A stretch of DNA of 64,000 nucleotides, taken from assembly GCF_003966225.1 (NCBI RefSeq), contig NZ_RXNU01000016.1, positions 45,562 to 109,561 on the forward strand. The letters are read 5' to 3'. The stretch is from Shewanella canadensis. GTDB taxonomy: Bacteria > Pseudomonadota > Gammaproteobacteria > Enterobacterales > Shewanellaceae. Of the stretch, positions 8,700 to 17,805 are shown piece by piece. The notes beneath the pieces were generated by a model that was not told the DNA's origin, searched no databases, and worked only from the letters and a program-made list of their open reading frames with translations. Position numbers and translations under genes: made by a program. The stretch's first letter is position 1; each line of letters opens with the position of its first letter.

Positions 8700-10775
8700 T
8701 TATGCTTGAACAAACTGCTCTCGATCGCCTAGCCAGCGCTGCACAATGCCATCGACATTGTCCGGCGCTTGTTGCATGAGGTGAACGGCCAGTTTTTGAA
8801 TATGAGGAATAAGAGCCTGATCTCTGATGAGATCGGCAATTTTCATATCGGCAATGCCTGTTTGCTTAGTGCCTAACACCTCACCGGGTCCTCTGATTTC
8901 AAGATCTTTTTGGGCGATGATAAAGCCATCGTTACTGTCTCTGAGTACACCTAACCGTTTGGTGGCGCTAGGTGAGAGTGGGGCCTTATACATAAGGACG
9001 CAATGGCTCGCCACCGCGCCCCGGCCCACACGGCCTCTAAGCTGGTGCAGTTGGGCTAAACCTAACCGCTCCGGGTTTTCGATGATCATCAAGCTGGCAT
9101 TGGGCACGTCGACTCCCACCTCGATGACTGTGGTGGCGACTAACAGATTCAGGTTGCCGGCCTTGAACTCGGCCATAATGGCTTGCTTCTCGGCAGACTT
9201 CATGCGGCCATGAACCAGACCGACCTTGAGCTCTGTGAGCATGCGTTTAAGCTCTTCGGCGGTATCTTCAGCGGCTTGGCACTCGAGTACCTCAGACTCT
9301 TCAATCAAGGTGCAGACCCAATAAGCCTGTCTGCCATCGTTAGTAGCCGCCTGTCTGACTCTTTCGATCACTTCGTTGCGTCTCGAGTCTGACACGGCCA
9401 CGGTAGCCACCGGCGTTCGGCCTGGTGGCAGCTCATCGATCACCGAAGTATCTAAGTCTGCATAGGCCGTCATCGCCAATGTTCGTGGAATGGGGGTTGC
9501 GGTCATGATCAACTGGTGGGGATGGAACCCTTGAGCTATCCCTTTCTCCCTGAGTCCTAAACGTTGATGAACGCCAAATCTGTGTTGTTCATCTATGATG
9601 ATCAAGGCCAGTTTATTAAAGGTGACCTTCTCTTGAAAGATGGCGTGAGTACCTATCACCATATTGGCTTCACCACTCTCAATATCCATCAGAGATTGTG
9701 TTCTCGCCTTTCCTTTTAATTTTCCTGCCAACCAGCCAACTTTGAGTCCCAGGGGCTCAAACCATTGAGTAAAGTTCTCGGCATGTTGCTCCGCAAGGAG
9801 CTCGGTCGGAGCCATCATGGCGACCTGGTAACCATTTTCAATCGCCTGCAGGGCGGCCAAGGCGGCAACTAAGGTTTTTCCTGAGCCAACATCGCCCTGT
9901 ACGAGACGCATCATAGGAGATGGCTTATCCAGATCCGTCGAGATATCGATTCCGACGCGTTGCTGGGCTCCGGTGGGCTTAAAGGGAAGCGATTTTAAAA
10001 ATGGATTAAGCAGTTGCCCCGACGCGGGCATCGAGACGGCCTTGTCTCGATTACTGCGCTGACGAAGCTTCAACATACTCAAGTTGTGGGCTAGCAGCTC
10101 CTCTTGAATTAACCTCTGTTGCGCCGGGTGAGTGCCTTGTTCGAGTTCAAATAGGTTGACGCCGTTATGAGGTCGATGCAACAGCATTAAGGCATCTTTT
10201 AAGCTCAAGTTATTGGGCTGAAGCTCCGGCGGTATCAACTCCTGCAGACCTCCACTTTCAAGCAGCGTTAAGGCTTGCTCCGTCAGCTTTATCCAGCTGG
10301 CTTGTTTGAGGCCTTCGGTTGTCGGATAGACAGGCGTGAGGGTATCGCTCAAGGGAAGATCACTGCTGGACTGTACCAGCTTATATTCTGGATGAATGAT
10401 CTCTGCCTGATGGTTGCCACGGCGAATTTCGCCATAGGCGCGAATGGTTAATCCATTCTCTAATCCATTTTTTTGTGCGACAGAGAAGTTGAAGAACCTG
10501 AGGGTGAGACTGCCGGTGTCATCTCTCACGGTACAGGTCAGCATACGCTTGCGGCCCTGAATGATCTGACTGGATTGAATGACGGCTTCGATTGTACCGT
10601 AGCTACCAGGATAAAGTGAGGCGATGGGATAGATCTGGGTGCGATCTTCGTAACGTAGGGGCAGGTGAAACAGCAGATCCTGTACCGTATGAATGCCGAG
10701 CTTAGCCAAGCGTTCGGCCATCTTCTTGGCAACGCCTTTGAGCTCAGTTACGGGAACAAGGTCGAGTCTATTCAC
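8700..10775 (-). CDS. recG: ATP-dependent DNA helicase RecG
   Basis: A 691-residue protein matching the length of RecG (about 693 in E. coli). In order it has the N-terminal wedge/OB domain (residues about 1-170), helicase motif I GDVGSGKTLVAALAAL (about 293-308), the motif II box IIDEQHRFGVHQR (about 394-406), motif III MTATPIPRTLAM, and motif VI QLRGRVGRG (about 580-588). RecG unwinds branched DNA and regresses stalled forks. In E. coli it ends the gmk-rpoZ-spoT-trmH-recG row; here five unrelated genes separate it from trmH. Confidence 0.97.
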   Translation of the reverse strand: MNRLDLVPVTELKGVAKKMAERLAKLGIHTVQDLLFHLPLRYEDRTQIYPIASLYPGSYGTIEAVIQSSQIIQGRKRMLTCTVRDDTGSLTLRFFNFSVAQKNGLENGLTIRAYGEIRRGNHQAEIIHPEYKLVQSSSDLPLSDTLTPVYPTTEGLKQASWIKLTEQALTLLESGGLQELIPPELQPNNLSLKDALMLLHRPHNGVNLFELEQGTHPAQQRLIQEELLAHNLSMLKLRQRSNRDKAVSMPASGQLLNPFLKSLPFKPTGAQQRVGIDISTDLDKPSPMMRLVQGDVGSGKTLVAALAALQAIENGYQVAMMAPTELLAEQHAENFTQWFEPLGLKVGWLAGKLKGKARTQSLMDIESGEANMVIGTHAIFQEKVTFNKLALIIIDEQHRFGVHQRLGLREKGIAQGFHPHQLIMTATPIPRTLAMTAYADLDTSVIDELPPGRTPVATVAVSDSRRNEVIERVRQAATNDGRQAYWVCTLIEESEVLECQAAEDTAEELKRMLTELKVGLVHGRMKSAEKQAIMAEFKAGNLNLLVATTVIEVGVDVPNASLMIIENPERLGLAQLHQLRGRVGRGAVASHCVLMYKAPLSPSATKRLGVLRDSNDGFIIAQKDLEIRGPGEVLGTKQTGIADMKIADLIRDQALIPHIQKLAVHLMQQAPDNVDGIVQRWLGDREQFVQA

Positions 10776-10938
10776 TCACAATACCAATCTGATTAGTTGA
10801 GTGTAATCGCTGGGATAATACTCAATCACTGTGTTTATATACATATACTATCAGATAAACAGGCTATAGCAATCTTATGACCGTTTTGCAGCCTTATCCC
10901 GGATGATATCTCAGTGTGGCAGTAGAAAGTCTGACGGT

Positions 10939-11535
10939 CTATAGCCAGCCTTTTTGCCTCGCGATACGCGCAGCATCGATTCTGTTCGATGCATGAAGTT
11001 TACTGATGGCTTCAGAAATATAGTTTCGTACCGTACCTTCGGCGATAAACAGTGTGGCTGCTATCTCAGCCGTAGAGAATCCCTCACTGGCGAGCCTCAG
11101 TGCTTTTCTCTCCTTATCGTTGAGGGGATCACTTTCTCCGATGGCCATGATGGCGAGTTCGGGGTCAATGACACGCTTACCCGCCATCACCTGCCTTATT
11201 CCCTGTATCAGGCTATCCGATGGTGCGTCTTTGAGCAGGAAGCCACCGACGCCGGACTCGATAGCTCGTTTGATGTATCCGGCCCTGCCAAATGTCGTGA
11301 GTATGATGACCTTAATAGGGTTATCTTGCTTTTGACACCATTGGGCCAGCTCAAGTCCGGTCAGGCCCGGCATCTCTATATCGGTAAGCAACAGATCGAA
11401 TGTGGCTGTTTTTAACAGTGACAGGGCTTCGTCGCCATCACGGGCCTGAGTTATCTCAAACTCTCCATCCAGGCTCAGCAGCGCCGCGAGTGCCCCTCTG
11501 ACCATAGCCTGATCTTCGGCGAGTAAAATTTTCAT
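10939..11535 (-). CDS. NarL/DesR-type response regulator
   Basis: A 198-residue regulator. The receiver domain (residues 1-120) has AEDQ acidic pocket, phospho-acceptor Asp in DLLLTDIEMPG (near residue 54) and the conserved Lys in FLLKDAPS. A LuxR-type helix-turn-helix follows (about 135-195: LNDKERKALRLASEG, AEIAATLFIAEGTVRNY). It is translationally coupled to the kinase gene: the kinase TGA and this ATG share one base at 11535. Target genes are unknown; the DesR resemblance suggests membrane-state sensing, but this cannot be decided here. Confidence 0.92.
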   Translation of the reverse strand: MKILLAEDQAMVRGALAALLSLDGEFEITQARDGDEALSLLKTATFDLLLTDIEMPGLTGLELAQWCQKQDNPIKVIILTTFGRAGYIKRAIESGVGGFLLKDAPSDSLIQGIRQVMAGKRVIDPELAIMAIGESDPLNDKERKALRLASEGFSTAEIAATLFIAEGTVRNYISEAISKLHASNRIDAARIARQKGWL

Positions 11536-12665
11536 CAGCTTTGCACTCCGGACATTAGTTTTTGTTCTTCAGGCATAGGCAGCGTGATGGTAAAGCGGCA
11601 CTGCTGTTCCAGGCAGTAATCCAGCTTGCCCTGAAACTCGCTCAGACGCTCTCTTATTCCATTCAATCCATTTCCCTCGTTGACGGTTTGTGGCGTTCCG
11701 TTATCGGTGACTGAGATATTTATCTCATCGTTGAACCGCTCAAATGTTATAGCACAGTGGCTAGCCTGGCTGTGACGGATGACGTTATTGCACAGCTCTG
11801 TCAGGCTCAGTATAAGTTGGGTTTCCAGCGTTGAGGGCAGAGTCGGGAGATCTCCCTCCAGGCTGACACTCAGCCCTTTGTCCCTGAGGGTCTGACATAG
11901 TTGCATCACGCTGGCCGATAACCCTTTATGTTTATAGTCTGAGACCGTTTGACGTATCTGGGTCAGACTATCGCGTGCGATCTCATTTAGCTCTCTCAAC
12001 TGAACCCCCGCCTGTTCGAGGTCACCTTTAGTCAAGAGTTTTTCTGCCAGCTCAGCCTTGAGTGAGATACTCGAAAGGTTGTGCCCCATGATGTCGTGCA
12101 GGTCCCTCCCGATTCGCTCACGCTCTAACATGGTTGCCAGTTGGCTTATCTCCGCCTCACTCTGCTGCTGACGACATTTTGCTTCGACTCGTTTCCGTTC
12201 AGCCAGACCAAACAGGCCCACTCCTATGATGAGCAATCCTCCGTAGAGAACGAAGAAATATGGATTGATTCCGAGGAGTAGCGAGAGTGCTGTGAGGAGT
12301 GTTAGCAATGCCAGCAGGCTGAAGAAGGCAGTTCTGAGGGAGTAATAGAAACCGATAAAGAAGCCGGCGAAGGTAAAAAGAGCGAGCGAGCCGGCATTGA
12401 TAGGAGTAATGAGTGCGCCTAAGGCTATCATAGCGAGAATAGGGTAAATGGCTTTCTGTTTCGAGCTGCGATGAGCCCAGAAGTAACAGTAAATAAAAGG
12501 GATTAAAATCAGTAAACACACCCCTATATCCCATAGTGGCATCTCATTGATAAAAATCGGGATAAAGTAGAAAACCAGATTAACCAGATAGATCCAAGCA
12601 AGCTTGTCTTCGGTCGTCTTACGCCTGGTTTTCGGCATAATATTTATGCTCTTCATTGCGCTCAT
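11535..12665 (-). CDS. DesK-like sensor histidine kinase
   Basis: A 376-residue membrane kinase. Five to six hydrophobic segments (residues about 24-165) are followed by a HisKA_3 domain with the phospho-acceptor His in RIGRDLHDIMGHNLSSISLK (near residue 190) and a HATPase with N-box TELCNNVIRHSQ and G-box NGLNGIRERL. This architecture without an extracellular sensor domain matches DesK-type thermosensors. A TPR gene lies upstream in the same direction (51-bp gap), so the three may form one unit. Confidence 0.9.
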   Translation of the reverse strand: MSAMKSINIMPKTRRKTTEDKLAWIYLVNLVFYFIPIFINEMPLWDIGVCLLILIPFIYCYFWAHRSSKQKAIYPILAMIALGALITPINAGSLALFTFAGFFIGFYYSLRTAFFSLLALLTLLTALSLLLGINPYFFVLYGGLLIIGVGLFGLAERKRVEAKCRQQQSEAEISQLATMLERERIGRDLHDIMGHNLSSISLKAELAEKLLTKGDLEQAGVQLRELNEIARDSLTQIRQTVSDYKHKGLSASVMQLCQTLRDKGLSVSLEGDLPTLPSTLETQLILSLTELCNNVIRHSQASHCAITFERFNDEINISVTDNGTPQTVNEGNGLNGIRERLSEFQGKLDYCLEQQCRFTITLPMPEEQKLMSGVQS

Positions 12666-12715
12666 TCCCTATGGGACCGCTTAGCTCTTTCTGTAGGCTT
12701 AGCGGCTCATTTCAA

Positions 12716-13393
12716 CTAGTGAGTTAGATTATTTTGCTTCAGCAGAAAGTTTGCCCAGGAATAATCGGGCTGGATCTCAATCGCTGACTGCCAGTCGGTG
12801 ATTGCGCCTTCGTTGTCACCACTATTTTGTTTAGCCAATCCGCGCCAGGTGTATGCCTCTGCATGTCCCCAACAGACCTCATCGCAGGGTTCGCTGTAGA
12901 GCGCTATTGCTTTACTGCTTAACTCTATCGCTTTTTTCATACTACCACCAAAGGTCACGGGCGTATTGAAGGCCGAGATAGCTTTTACTAACGCGACTCT
13001 GGGGTTATTGGGAGAGAGTGTCTCTGCCTGAGTGAGGGCTTGAGATAGCTTAGGTCCTAAACTTGCTCCCTGACTATTGTCTATGCCTATCTGCATGCCA
13101 TACACAGAGGCAAGCAGCGCCAGTGTTTCAGCCTCTGTATGACCCAGTTCTTCCAGAGTCGATTGTGCCGCTAAAAGCGCAGATTTGGCTAATGGCCGCT
13201 GGCCTAAGATGTTGGCCGTGATAGCCAGACGATAGTTTGCATAGGCGTGCTCGTAACCTTGCGTCTGCTGACTCAGAGCCTGTAAAGCTGTTATGTTCAT
13301 CGTATTAGAAGCGTTATCGATAGCCGGAATGTCGTTAGCGTGAACCGTCTGAGAGAACAGTGCCATTGTGGTGATAAGTATCGCTGCTTTCAT
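12716..13393 (-). CDS. Exported TPR (tetratricopeptide) repeat protein
   Basis: I place the start at the ATG at 13393, giving 225 residues, because it is preceded by AGGAGA at proper distance and begins a clear Sec signal peptide (MKAAILITTMALFSQTVHA). A longer frame to 13468 lacks both. The mature part is alpha-helical with TPR-like repeats, clearest near the C-terminus (WRGLAKQNSGDNEGAITDW, then AIEIQPDYSWANFLL). Likely periplasmic and acting through protein contacts; function unknown. Its position directly upstream of the DesK-like kinase gene suggests a possible accessory role in that system (inference). Confidence 0.75.
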   Translation of the reverse strand: MKAAILITTMALFSQTVHANDIPAIDNASNTMNITALQALSQQTQGYEHAYANYRLAITANILGQRPLAKSALLAAQSTLEELGHTEAETLALLASVYGMQIGIDNSQGASLGPKLSQALTQAETLSPNNPRVALVKAISAFNTPVTFGGSMKKAIELSSKAIALYSEPCDEVCWGHAEAYTWRGLAKQNSGDNEGAITDWQSAIEIQPDYSWANFLLKQNNLTH

Positions 13394-13560
13394 ATCAATC
13401 TCCTGTAAATTCCCTTTATTGGGTACAGGACCAGTATGTAAAATTGACCGAGGTGATGGCAGACACAAACGTCATCAGATCGAGATGACAAATGTCACTT
13501 TCGTTCTTGTTTAGTATGCCACCGAAAGGCGTCGGTGGCTTGTCGATAGAATGTAAGTTG

Positions 13561-14493
13561 TTAAGCTGCGGCTTGAGCCACGAGATAGCCGATATATGAC
13601 AGATATCCGGCTAATAGAATACCGCCTTCCCGTCGACCGATCCTAAAGCCCGACCAGGCGAAGGGTAAGATGAGGAGTGCCAACACCAGCATCACCATCA
13701 AATCAAGACTTTGCACTCCCCCGGTGGCAATGGGATGTATCAGCGCCGTGATACCCAATATGCCAAGAATATTGAATAGGTTTGAGCCGACAATATTGCC
13801 TATGGCGATATCACTCTCTCCCTTTCTTGCGGCCACAACCGAGGTGACAAGTTCAGGCATACTGGTTCCTATGGCGACGATGGTCAGCCCTATGATGACC
13901 TCGCTGATACCTAAGGCTGTTGCTAACTCTACGGCGCCATCGACAAATAGGATCCCGCCAGAAACCAGCATCGCTATGCCTATGATTATCAGGAGCACAG
14001 ATAGCAATGGTTTTTGTGGGCGCTCATCAAGCTCTTCACTATTGGCTCCTTTTTTTGTGCTGATGTAGCTGAAGCTTAAATAGAGGAACAATAGAGTCGT
14101 GAGCAGGGCACCATCCCAGAAGCTGAGGCCACCGTCGAGCAGTAAGCCCCAAAAAAGGAGTGAGGCGACAATCATGATCGGAATATCGCGTCTTACCATC
14201 TGAGATTGCACCTGGATGGGGCGAATTAAGGCGGTTATAGCCAAGATAAGACCGATGTTGGCGATGTTTGAGCCGATGACATTGCCCAGTGCGATACCAC
14301 TCTTGCCTGCGAGTGCTGACTTTAAACTTACGGCTAGCTCTGGTGCACTGGTACCGAATGCAACTATGGTCAAGCCGATAACCAGAGGGGCTATCCCCAG
14401 TCTCAGTGCGATAGCGCTCGCCCCTCGAACCAAGGCCTCTGCACCGAGAGTTAATATTACGAAACCGCCGATAATGGCCAGTAAGATGAGCAT
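13561..14493 (-). CDS. CaCA-family sodium/calcium antiporter (YrbG-like)
   Basis: A 310-residue polytopic protein built of two homologous halves with inverted topology. The alpha-1 repeat reads GNVIGSNIANIGLI preceded by GTSAPELAVS, and the alpha-2 repeat reads GNIVGSNLFNILGI preceded by GTSMPELVTS. These carry the ion-coordinating Glu/Asn residues of the family. About ten membrane segments are expected. It would export Ca2+ in exchange for Na+ or H+. It stands alone: 170 bp separate it from the acyl-CoA synthetase upstream, with an intrinsic terminator in that gap. Confidence 0.9.
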   Translation of the reverse strand: MLILLAIIGGFVILTLGAEALVRGASAIALRLGIAPLVIGLTIVAFGTSAPELAVSLKSALAGKSGIALGNVIGSNIANIGLILAITALIRPIQVQSQMVRRDIPIMIVASLLFWGLLLDGGLSFWDGALLTTLLFLYLSFSYISTKKGANSEELDERPQKPLLSVLLIIIGIAMLVSGGILFVDGAVELATALGISEVIIGLTIVAIGTSMPELVTSVVAARKGESDIAIGNIVGSNLFNILGILGITALIHPIATGGVQSLDLMVMLVLALLILPFAWSGFRIGRREGGILLAGYLSYIGYLVAQAAA

Positions 14494-14599
14494 GTTTTTT
14501 CACCAGGATAATTTCAGGATGGCTAGCATATGTATTTTGCCAGGGCAGGCAATAAAAATAAGCGATGAAGGGATTAAATTTCGTTAATTTTGAAGGCGT

Positions 14600-14633
14600 C
14601 AACAACAAAAAGCATGTCGAATGACATGCTTTG
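14600..14633 (-). terminator. Intrinsic terminator after the acyl-CoA synthetase gene
   Basis: A perfect 10-bp stem AAAGCATGTC at 14609-14618 against GACATGCTTT at 14623-14632, with a 4-base loop GAAT. On the minus strand it is followed by TTTTTGTTGTTG, so it ends the acyl-CoA synthetase transcript. Confidence 0.85.
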
Positions 14634-14663
14634 AATTAGGTAACTAAGAGTGGATTCTAAAGG

Positions 14664-16331
14664 TTAAAGCTCCTCTTCCCAGCGAATCTTGCCCCCACGG
14701 ATCCCATCGACTTTTTCACTGAAACGCTTCTCTAACACATGGCGTTTTATCTTCAGTGTAGGAGTTAATACGTCATTATCGACGTCCCACGGTTCATCAA
14801 CGACAATGATCGCATCTATGGTCTCATGTGACTCCAGATTAGGGTTGATGCTGTCCAGCGTCGCCTTCAAGGAGGTGCGTACCTCCTCTCTTGGTTGCAA
14901 TGATGCACCCTCGGAGAGTTGCACCAGTGCTATAGGATGGGGCAGACCCGAACCTATGACACAGAGGAGTTCTATATGGGGGTCTTGGGCAAGCTTGCGC
15001 TCAATAGGTACCGGAGCGACATACTTTCCTTTGGACGTTTTAAAGTTATCCTTTACCCGACCGGTAATGGTGACACAGCCGTCGTTGTCGATTTCACAAA
15101 GATCACCGGTATGGAAGTAGCCATCGGGATCGAAACAGGCTGCGGTCATCTCAGGTTGTTTATAGTAACCCGTCATCAAGCCCGGGCTCTTAACCAGCAG
15201 CTCTCCGGACTCAGTTTGTTTAATGGAGCATCCCTCAATTGCGCGACCGACTGTGCCTATTTTAGCGGGATCGAATGGGTAGTTGATGATCGAGTAGGCA
15301 CTGTTCTCTGTCATGCCCCATGCTTCACTGATGTTGAGTCCTATCTTGTGATACCAGGCGATCAGAGACGGTGGAATAGGCGCCGAGCCCGAACCCAACA
15401 GGTGGCAGTGCTCCAGGCCTAAACCCTCATGGATCTTCTTCTTAACGATATTATTGAGGATCGGAACCTTAAGCAGGAAATTAAGCTTCTTATAGCCGAT
15501 CTTCTCGATAATGTTTTGCTGGAACAGGCTCCAGAGCCTTGGGACAGAGAAGAAGACTGTCGGTCTTGCGCGTTGAACATCGGCGACAAAGCTGTCGAGG
15601 CTCTCAACAAATGCGACGCTGCTGCCAGAATAAAATGAGGAGCCTTCCATCGCAACGCGTTCGGTAATATGTGCCAGAGGCAGATAGGAGATCAGCCTGT
15701 CTTCAATGCCCGTTTTTAGATCCCGGACCACAGCCTTACAGGTCCAGCCATAACTGGCGAAGTTCAGTATCGCACCCTTGGGCTTACCCGTAGACCCCGA
15801 GGTGTAGATCAGGGTCATCGTCTGCTCCGGTGTCGCGAAGGGGGCATCGATTAGAGGTTGGCCCAGTTCGAGCAGGCTGTCCCACCGATATTGAGCCGGC
15901 ATAGTATCGTAGGGCATTGCCATTCTTAGGATATCACCACCTACGCCAGCTTCCTGATCGGCCCAATAATCCAGCTTGCCGATAAAGATGGCTTTCGCTT
16001 CACTGTGTTCCAGCACATAACGTATGGTGTCAGCGTTGGCCGTGGGATAGATGGGAACGTTAATGTAACCCCCATGCATCAGGGCGAGATCGGTAATAAA
16101 CCATTCGGCGCAGTTTTTCGATAATACCGCGACCTTATCACCGGGCTTTAACCCTAAGTGTCTCAGTGCGCCGGCTATCTGTTGCATCTTCTGCTGAACT
16201 TCTACCCAGCTAAAATCTTTATATTGGCCATTGATGGGTTGTCTCAGGTAGGTGTTGTTACCGAGCTTGTCGACCCAATGGGCTAGCATCTCTACAGGGG
16301 TTTTAATTGTCGATTCCATCAGCGATTCCAT
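14664..16331 (-). CDS. Long-chain fatty acid--CoA ligase, AMP-dependent
   Basis: An ANL-superfamily acyl-CoA synthetase of about 555 residues from the ATG at 16331; the frame extends 12 codons upstream only via a TTG. It has the P-loop TLIYTSGSTGKPKGAIL (near residue 178 of the long frame), the A5 segment SEAWGMTENSA, the A7 motif YFHTGDLCEID and the hinge GRVKDNFKTSKGKYVAP. The GMTENS and KTSKGKYVAP forms are those of the FadD15/FACL subgroup for long-chain acids. It activates fatty acids for beta-oxidation or lipid synthesis. It is a monocistronic unit with its own terminator. Confidence 0.9.
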   Translation of the reverse strand: MESLMESTIKTPVEMLAHWVDKLGNNTYLRQPINGQYKDFSWVEVQQKMQQIAGALRHLGLKPGDKVAVLSKNCAEWFITDLALMHGGYINVPIYPTANADTIRYVLEHSEAKAIFIGKLDYWADQEAGVGGDILRMAMPYDTMPAQYRWDSLLELGQPLIDAPFATPEQTMTLIYTSGSTGKPKGAILNFASYGWTCKAVVRDLKTGIEDRLISYLPLAHITERVAMEGSSFYSGSSVAFVESLDSFVADVQRARPTVFFSVPRLWSLFQQNIIEKIGYKKLNFLLKVPILNNIVKKKIHEGLGLEHCHLLGSGSAPIPPSLIAWYHKIGLNISEAWGMTENSAYSIINYPFDPAKIGTVGRAIEGCSIKQTESGELLVKSPGLMTGYYKQPEMTAACFDPDGYFHTGDLCEIDNDGCVTITGRVKDNFKTSKGKYVAPVPIERKLAQDPHIELLCVIGSGLPHPIALVQLSEGASLQPREEVRTSLKATLDSINPNLESHETIDAIIVVDEPWDVDNDVLTPTLKIKRHVLEKRFSEKVDGIRGGKIRWEEEL

Positions 16332-16528
16332 AATTATTATTGTTCTATCGATTGGTATTAGTGCCAAACAGCTATGGTTTTTTATTTGTGTTCGATATCT
16401 GTTCGACTACGTCTTTGAGTATGGCGAAAAATGTGATCTATGACAAATTCTTTGAAGAATAAATAGTTGGAAGGTGAAAGCTAAAAGGATTAATTGAGGG
16501 AAAAGGGATTTCTAGGATAGTGAGTAGT

Positions 16529-16575
16529 GCTTCTCGGGTCGAGCTGATATGTCTGGCCGACCCGTTAACAGAAGC
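16529..16575 (-). other. Stem-loop immediately after trmH
   Basis: Two stacked stems: GCTTCT/AGAAGC (16529-16534 with 16570-16575) and CGGGTCG/CGACCCG (16535-16541 with 16558-16564), separated on one side by a 5-base bulge. It begins at the base after the trmH stop. No T-run follows on the minus strand, so a Rho-dependent end or mRNA stabiliser is more likely than an intrinsic terminator. Confidence 0.5.
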
Positions 16576-17271
16576 TTATTTGACAGCTTTTTGTGGTGAT
16601 CGCATCCTTTCCCACCAGTCTGCATCGGCGACTATCTGTCCCTGCTCATCCACTTTAGGATAGGGGATGCTTTTACGTCGGCAGGCTTTAGCATAAATCG
16701 GATGACCCTGTTCGAACAGTTTTACCTGGCAGTAGTCTTCATCGAGTTTGCGTTGGCCGTACATTCCCGCTTCCTGTCTCTGACGCTGTGCTTCATACAT
16801 GATGAGAGCCGATGCTACAGACACATTCAGGGATTGGACCATGCCTATCATAGGGATGATGATATGTTGATCGGCCGCTGCGATCCCCTCCGGGCTCACG
16901 CCATCTCGCTCATTACCTAAGATAACGACCGTGGGGCGAGTATAGTCAATCTCGCGAAAATCTATCGCATTTTCTGAGAAATTAGTCGCCAGAATTTGCA
17001 TTCCCTGAGCTCGAAACTGTGTTTTAGCCTCATCAATATGATCATGCGTGATGGTCTTGACCCACTGCTGGCTGCCCGAGGCTGTATTGCCAGAGACTCT
17101 CATATCAAGATCCGGCCAGATGGCGTGAATTTGATGGATCCCCACGGCGTCGGCGGTACGTATGACGGCGGCAACATTATTGCTCTTATGGACTTTATCG
17201 AGGCAGAGGGTGAGATCTGGCTGGCGGTTGTCTAGCATCTCATTGATGCGTGCAAAGCGTTCTGGACTCAT
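16576..17271 (-). CDS. trmH: tRNA (guanosine(18)-2'-O)-methyltransferase TrmH
   Basis: A 231-residue SPOUT methyltransferase (E. coli TrmH is 229). It has the N-terminal RFARINEMLDNRQPDLTL segment, VHKSNNVAAVIRTADAVG (SpoU motif 1, residues about 27-44), VILGNERDGVSPE (motif 2) and IPMIGMVQSLNVSVASALI (motif 3, knot region). It methylates the ribose of G18 in the D-loop of tRNA. The order gmk-rpoZ-spoT-(ridA)-trmH matches the usual gammaproteobacterial arrangement. Confidence 0.96.
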   Translation of the reverse strand: MSPERFARINEMLDNRQPDLTLCLDKVHKSNNVAAVIRTADAVGIHQIHAIWPDLDMRVSGNTASGSQQWVKTITHDHIDEAKTQFRAQGMQILATNFSENAIDFREIDYTRPTVVILGNERDGVSPEGIAAADQHIIIPMIGMVQSLNVSVASALIMYEAQRQRQEAGMYGQRKLDEDYCQVKLFEQGHPIYAKACRRKSIPYPKVDEQGQIVADADWWERMRSPQKAVK

Positions 17272-17298
17272 GGCTAACTTCTAATTTACAGGTTTAAA

Positions 17299-17322
17299 TA
17301 ACAAAAGGGCGCCGCAGCGCCC
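17299..17322 (-). terminator. Intrinsic terminator after ridA
   Basis: Stem GGGCGC at 17307-17312 against GCGCCC at 17317-17322, loop CGCA. On the minus strand TTTTGTTATTT follows, ending the spoT-ridA transcript just before trmH, which therefore probably has its own promoter or is read by readthrough. Confidence 0.8.
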
Positions 17323-17348
17323 AGATATTGATATGAAATGGCGGAAGA

Positions 17349-17732
17349 TTAAATCTCCATGACTCCATCCATCTCAACTAAAGAATCTTTTGGTAATTGC
17401 TTAACTCCGATCGCGGCGCGAGCGGGGTAAGGCTGAGAGAAGTAACGTTCCATGATCTCATTGACGGTAGCGAAGTTACTCAAGTCAGTCATAAAGATGT
17501 TGAGTTTAACGATATCGCTGAGTGAACCACCCGCCGCCTCACAAACTGCGGTAAGGTTTTCAAATACCTGGACAACTTGCGCTTCAAACTCATCGCTGAC
17601 CATCTGCATATTTTCCGGATTCAGTGGGATCTGACCCGAAAGATAGACGGTGCTACCTACTCTTACTGCTTGAGAATAGGTACCGATCGCTTGTGGAGCT
17701 TTATCTGTGGCGATGATGATTTTTTCTGCCAT
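17349..17732 (-). CDS. ridA: RidA family 2-iminobutanoate/2-iminopropanoate deaminase
   Basis: A 127-residue YjgF/YER057c/UK114 protein, the standard family length. The N-terminal TDKAPQAIGTYSQAVRVG and YLSGQIPLNPE segments, and the C-terminal ARAAIGVKQLPKDSLVEMD carrying the conserved catalytic Arg, are present. RidA hydrolyses reactive enamine/imine intermediates from PLP enzymes. It lies between spoT and trmH, 73 bp after spoT. Confidence 0.95.
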   Translation of the reverse strand: MAEKIIIATDKAPQAIGTYSQAVRVGSTVYLSGQIPLNPENMQMVSDEFEAQVVQVFENLTAVCEAAGGSLSDIVKLNIFMTDLSNFATVNEIMERYFSQPYPARAAIGVKQLPKDSLVEMDGVMEI

Positions 17733-17805
17733 AACACTCTCTCTGTTTTGTTAACTAACTATCGATTAGGAATTTAACGCTTACAAAACTAAATGACGAT
17801 GAAAC

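Noticed and set aside
10954..11415. 153-codon plus-strand frame opposite the response regulator
   Set aside because: It is the antisense shadow of a gene with clear receiver and LuxR domains.
14039..14608. 189-codon minus-strand frame overlapping the CaCA antiporter
   Set aside because: It is an out-of-frame shadow of the antiporter gene, whose family motifs are clear.
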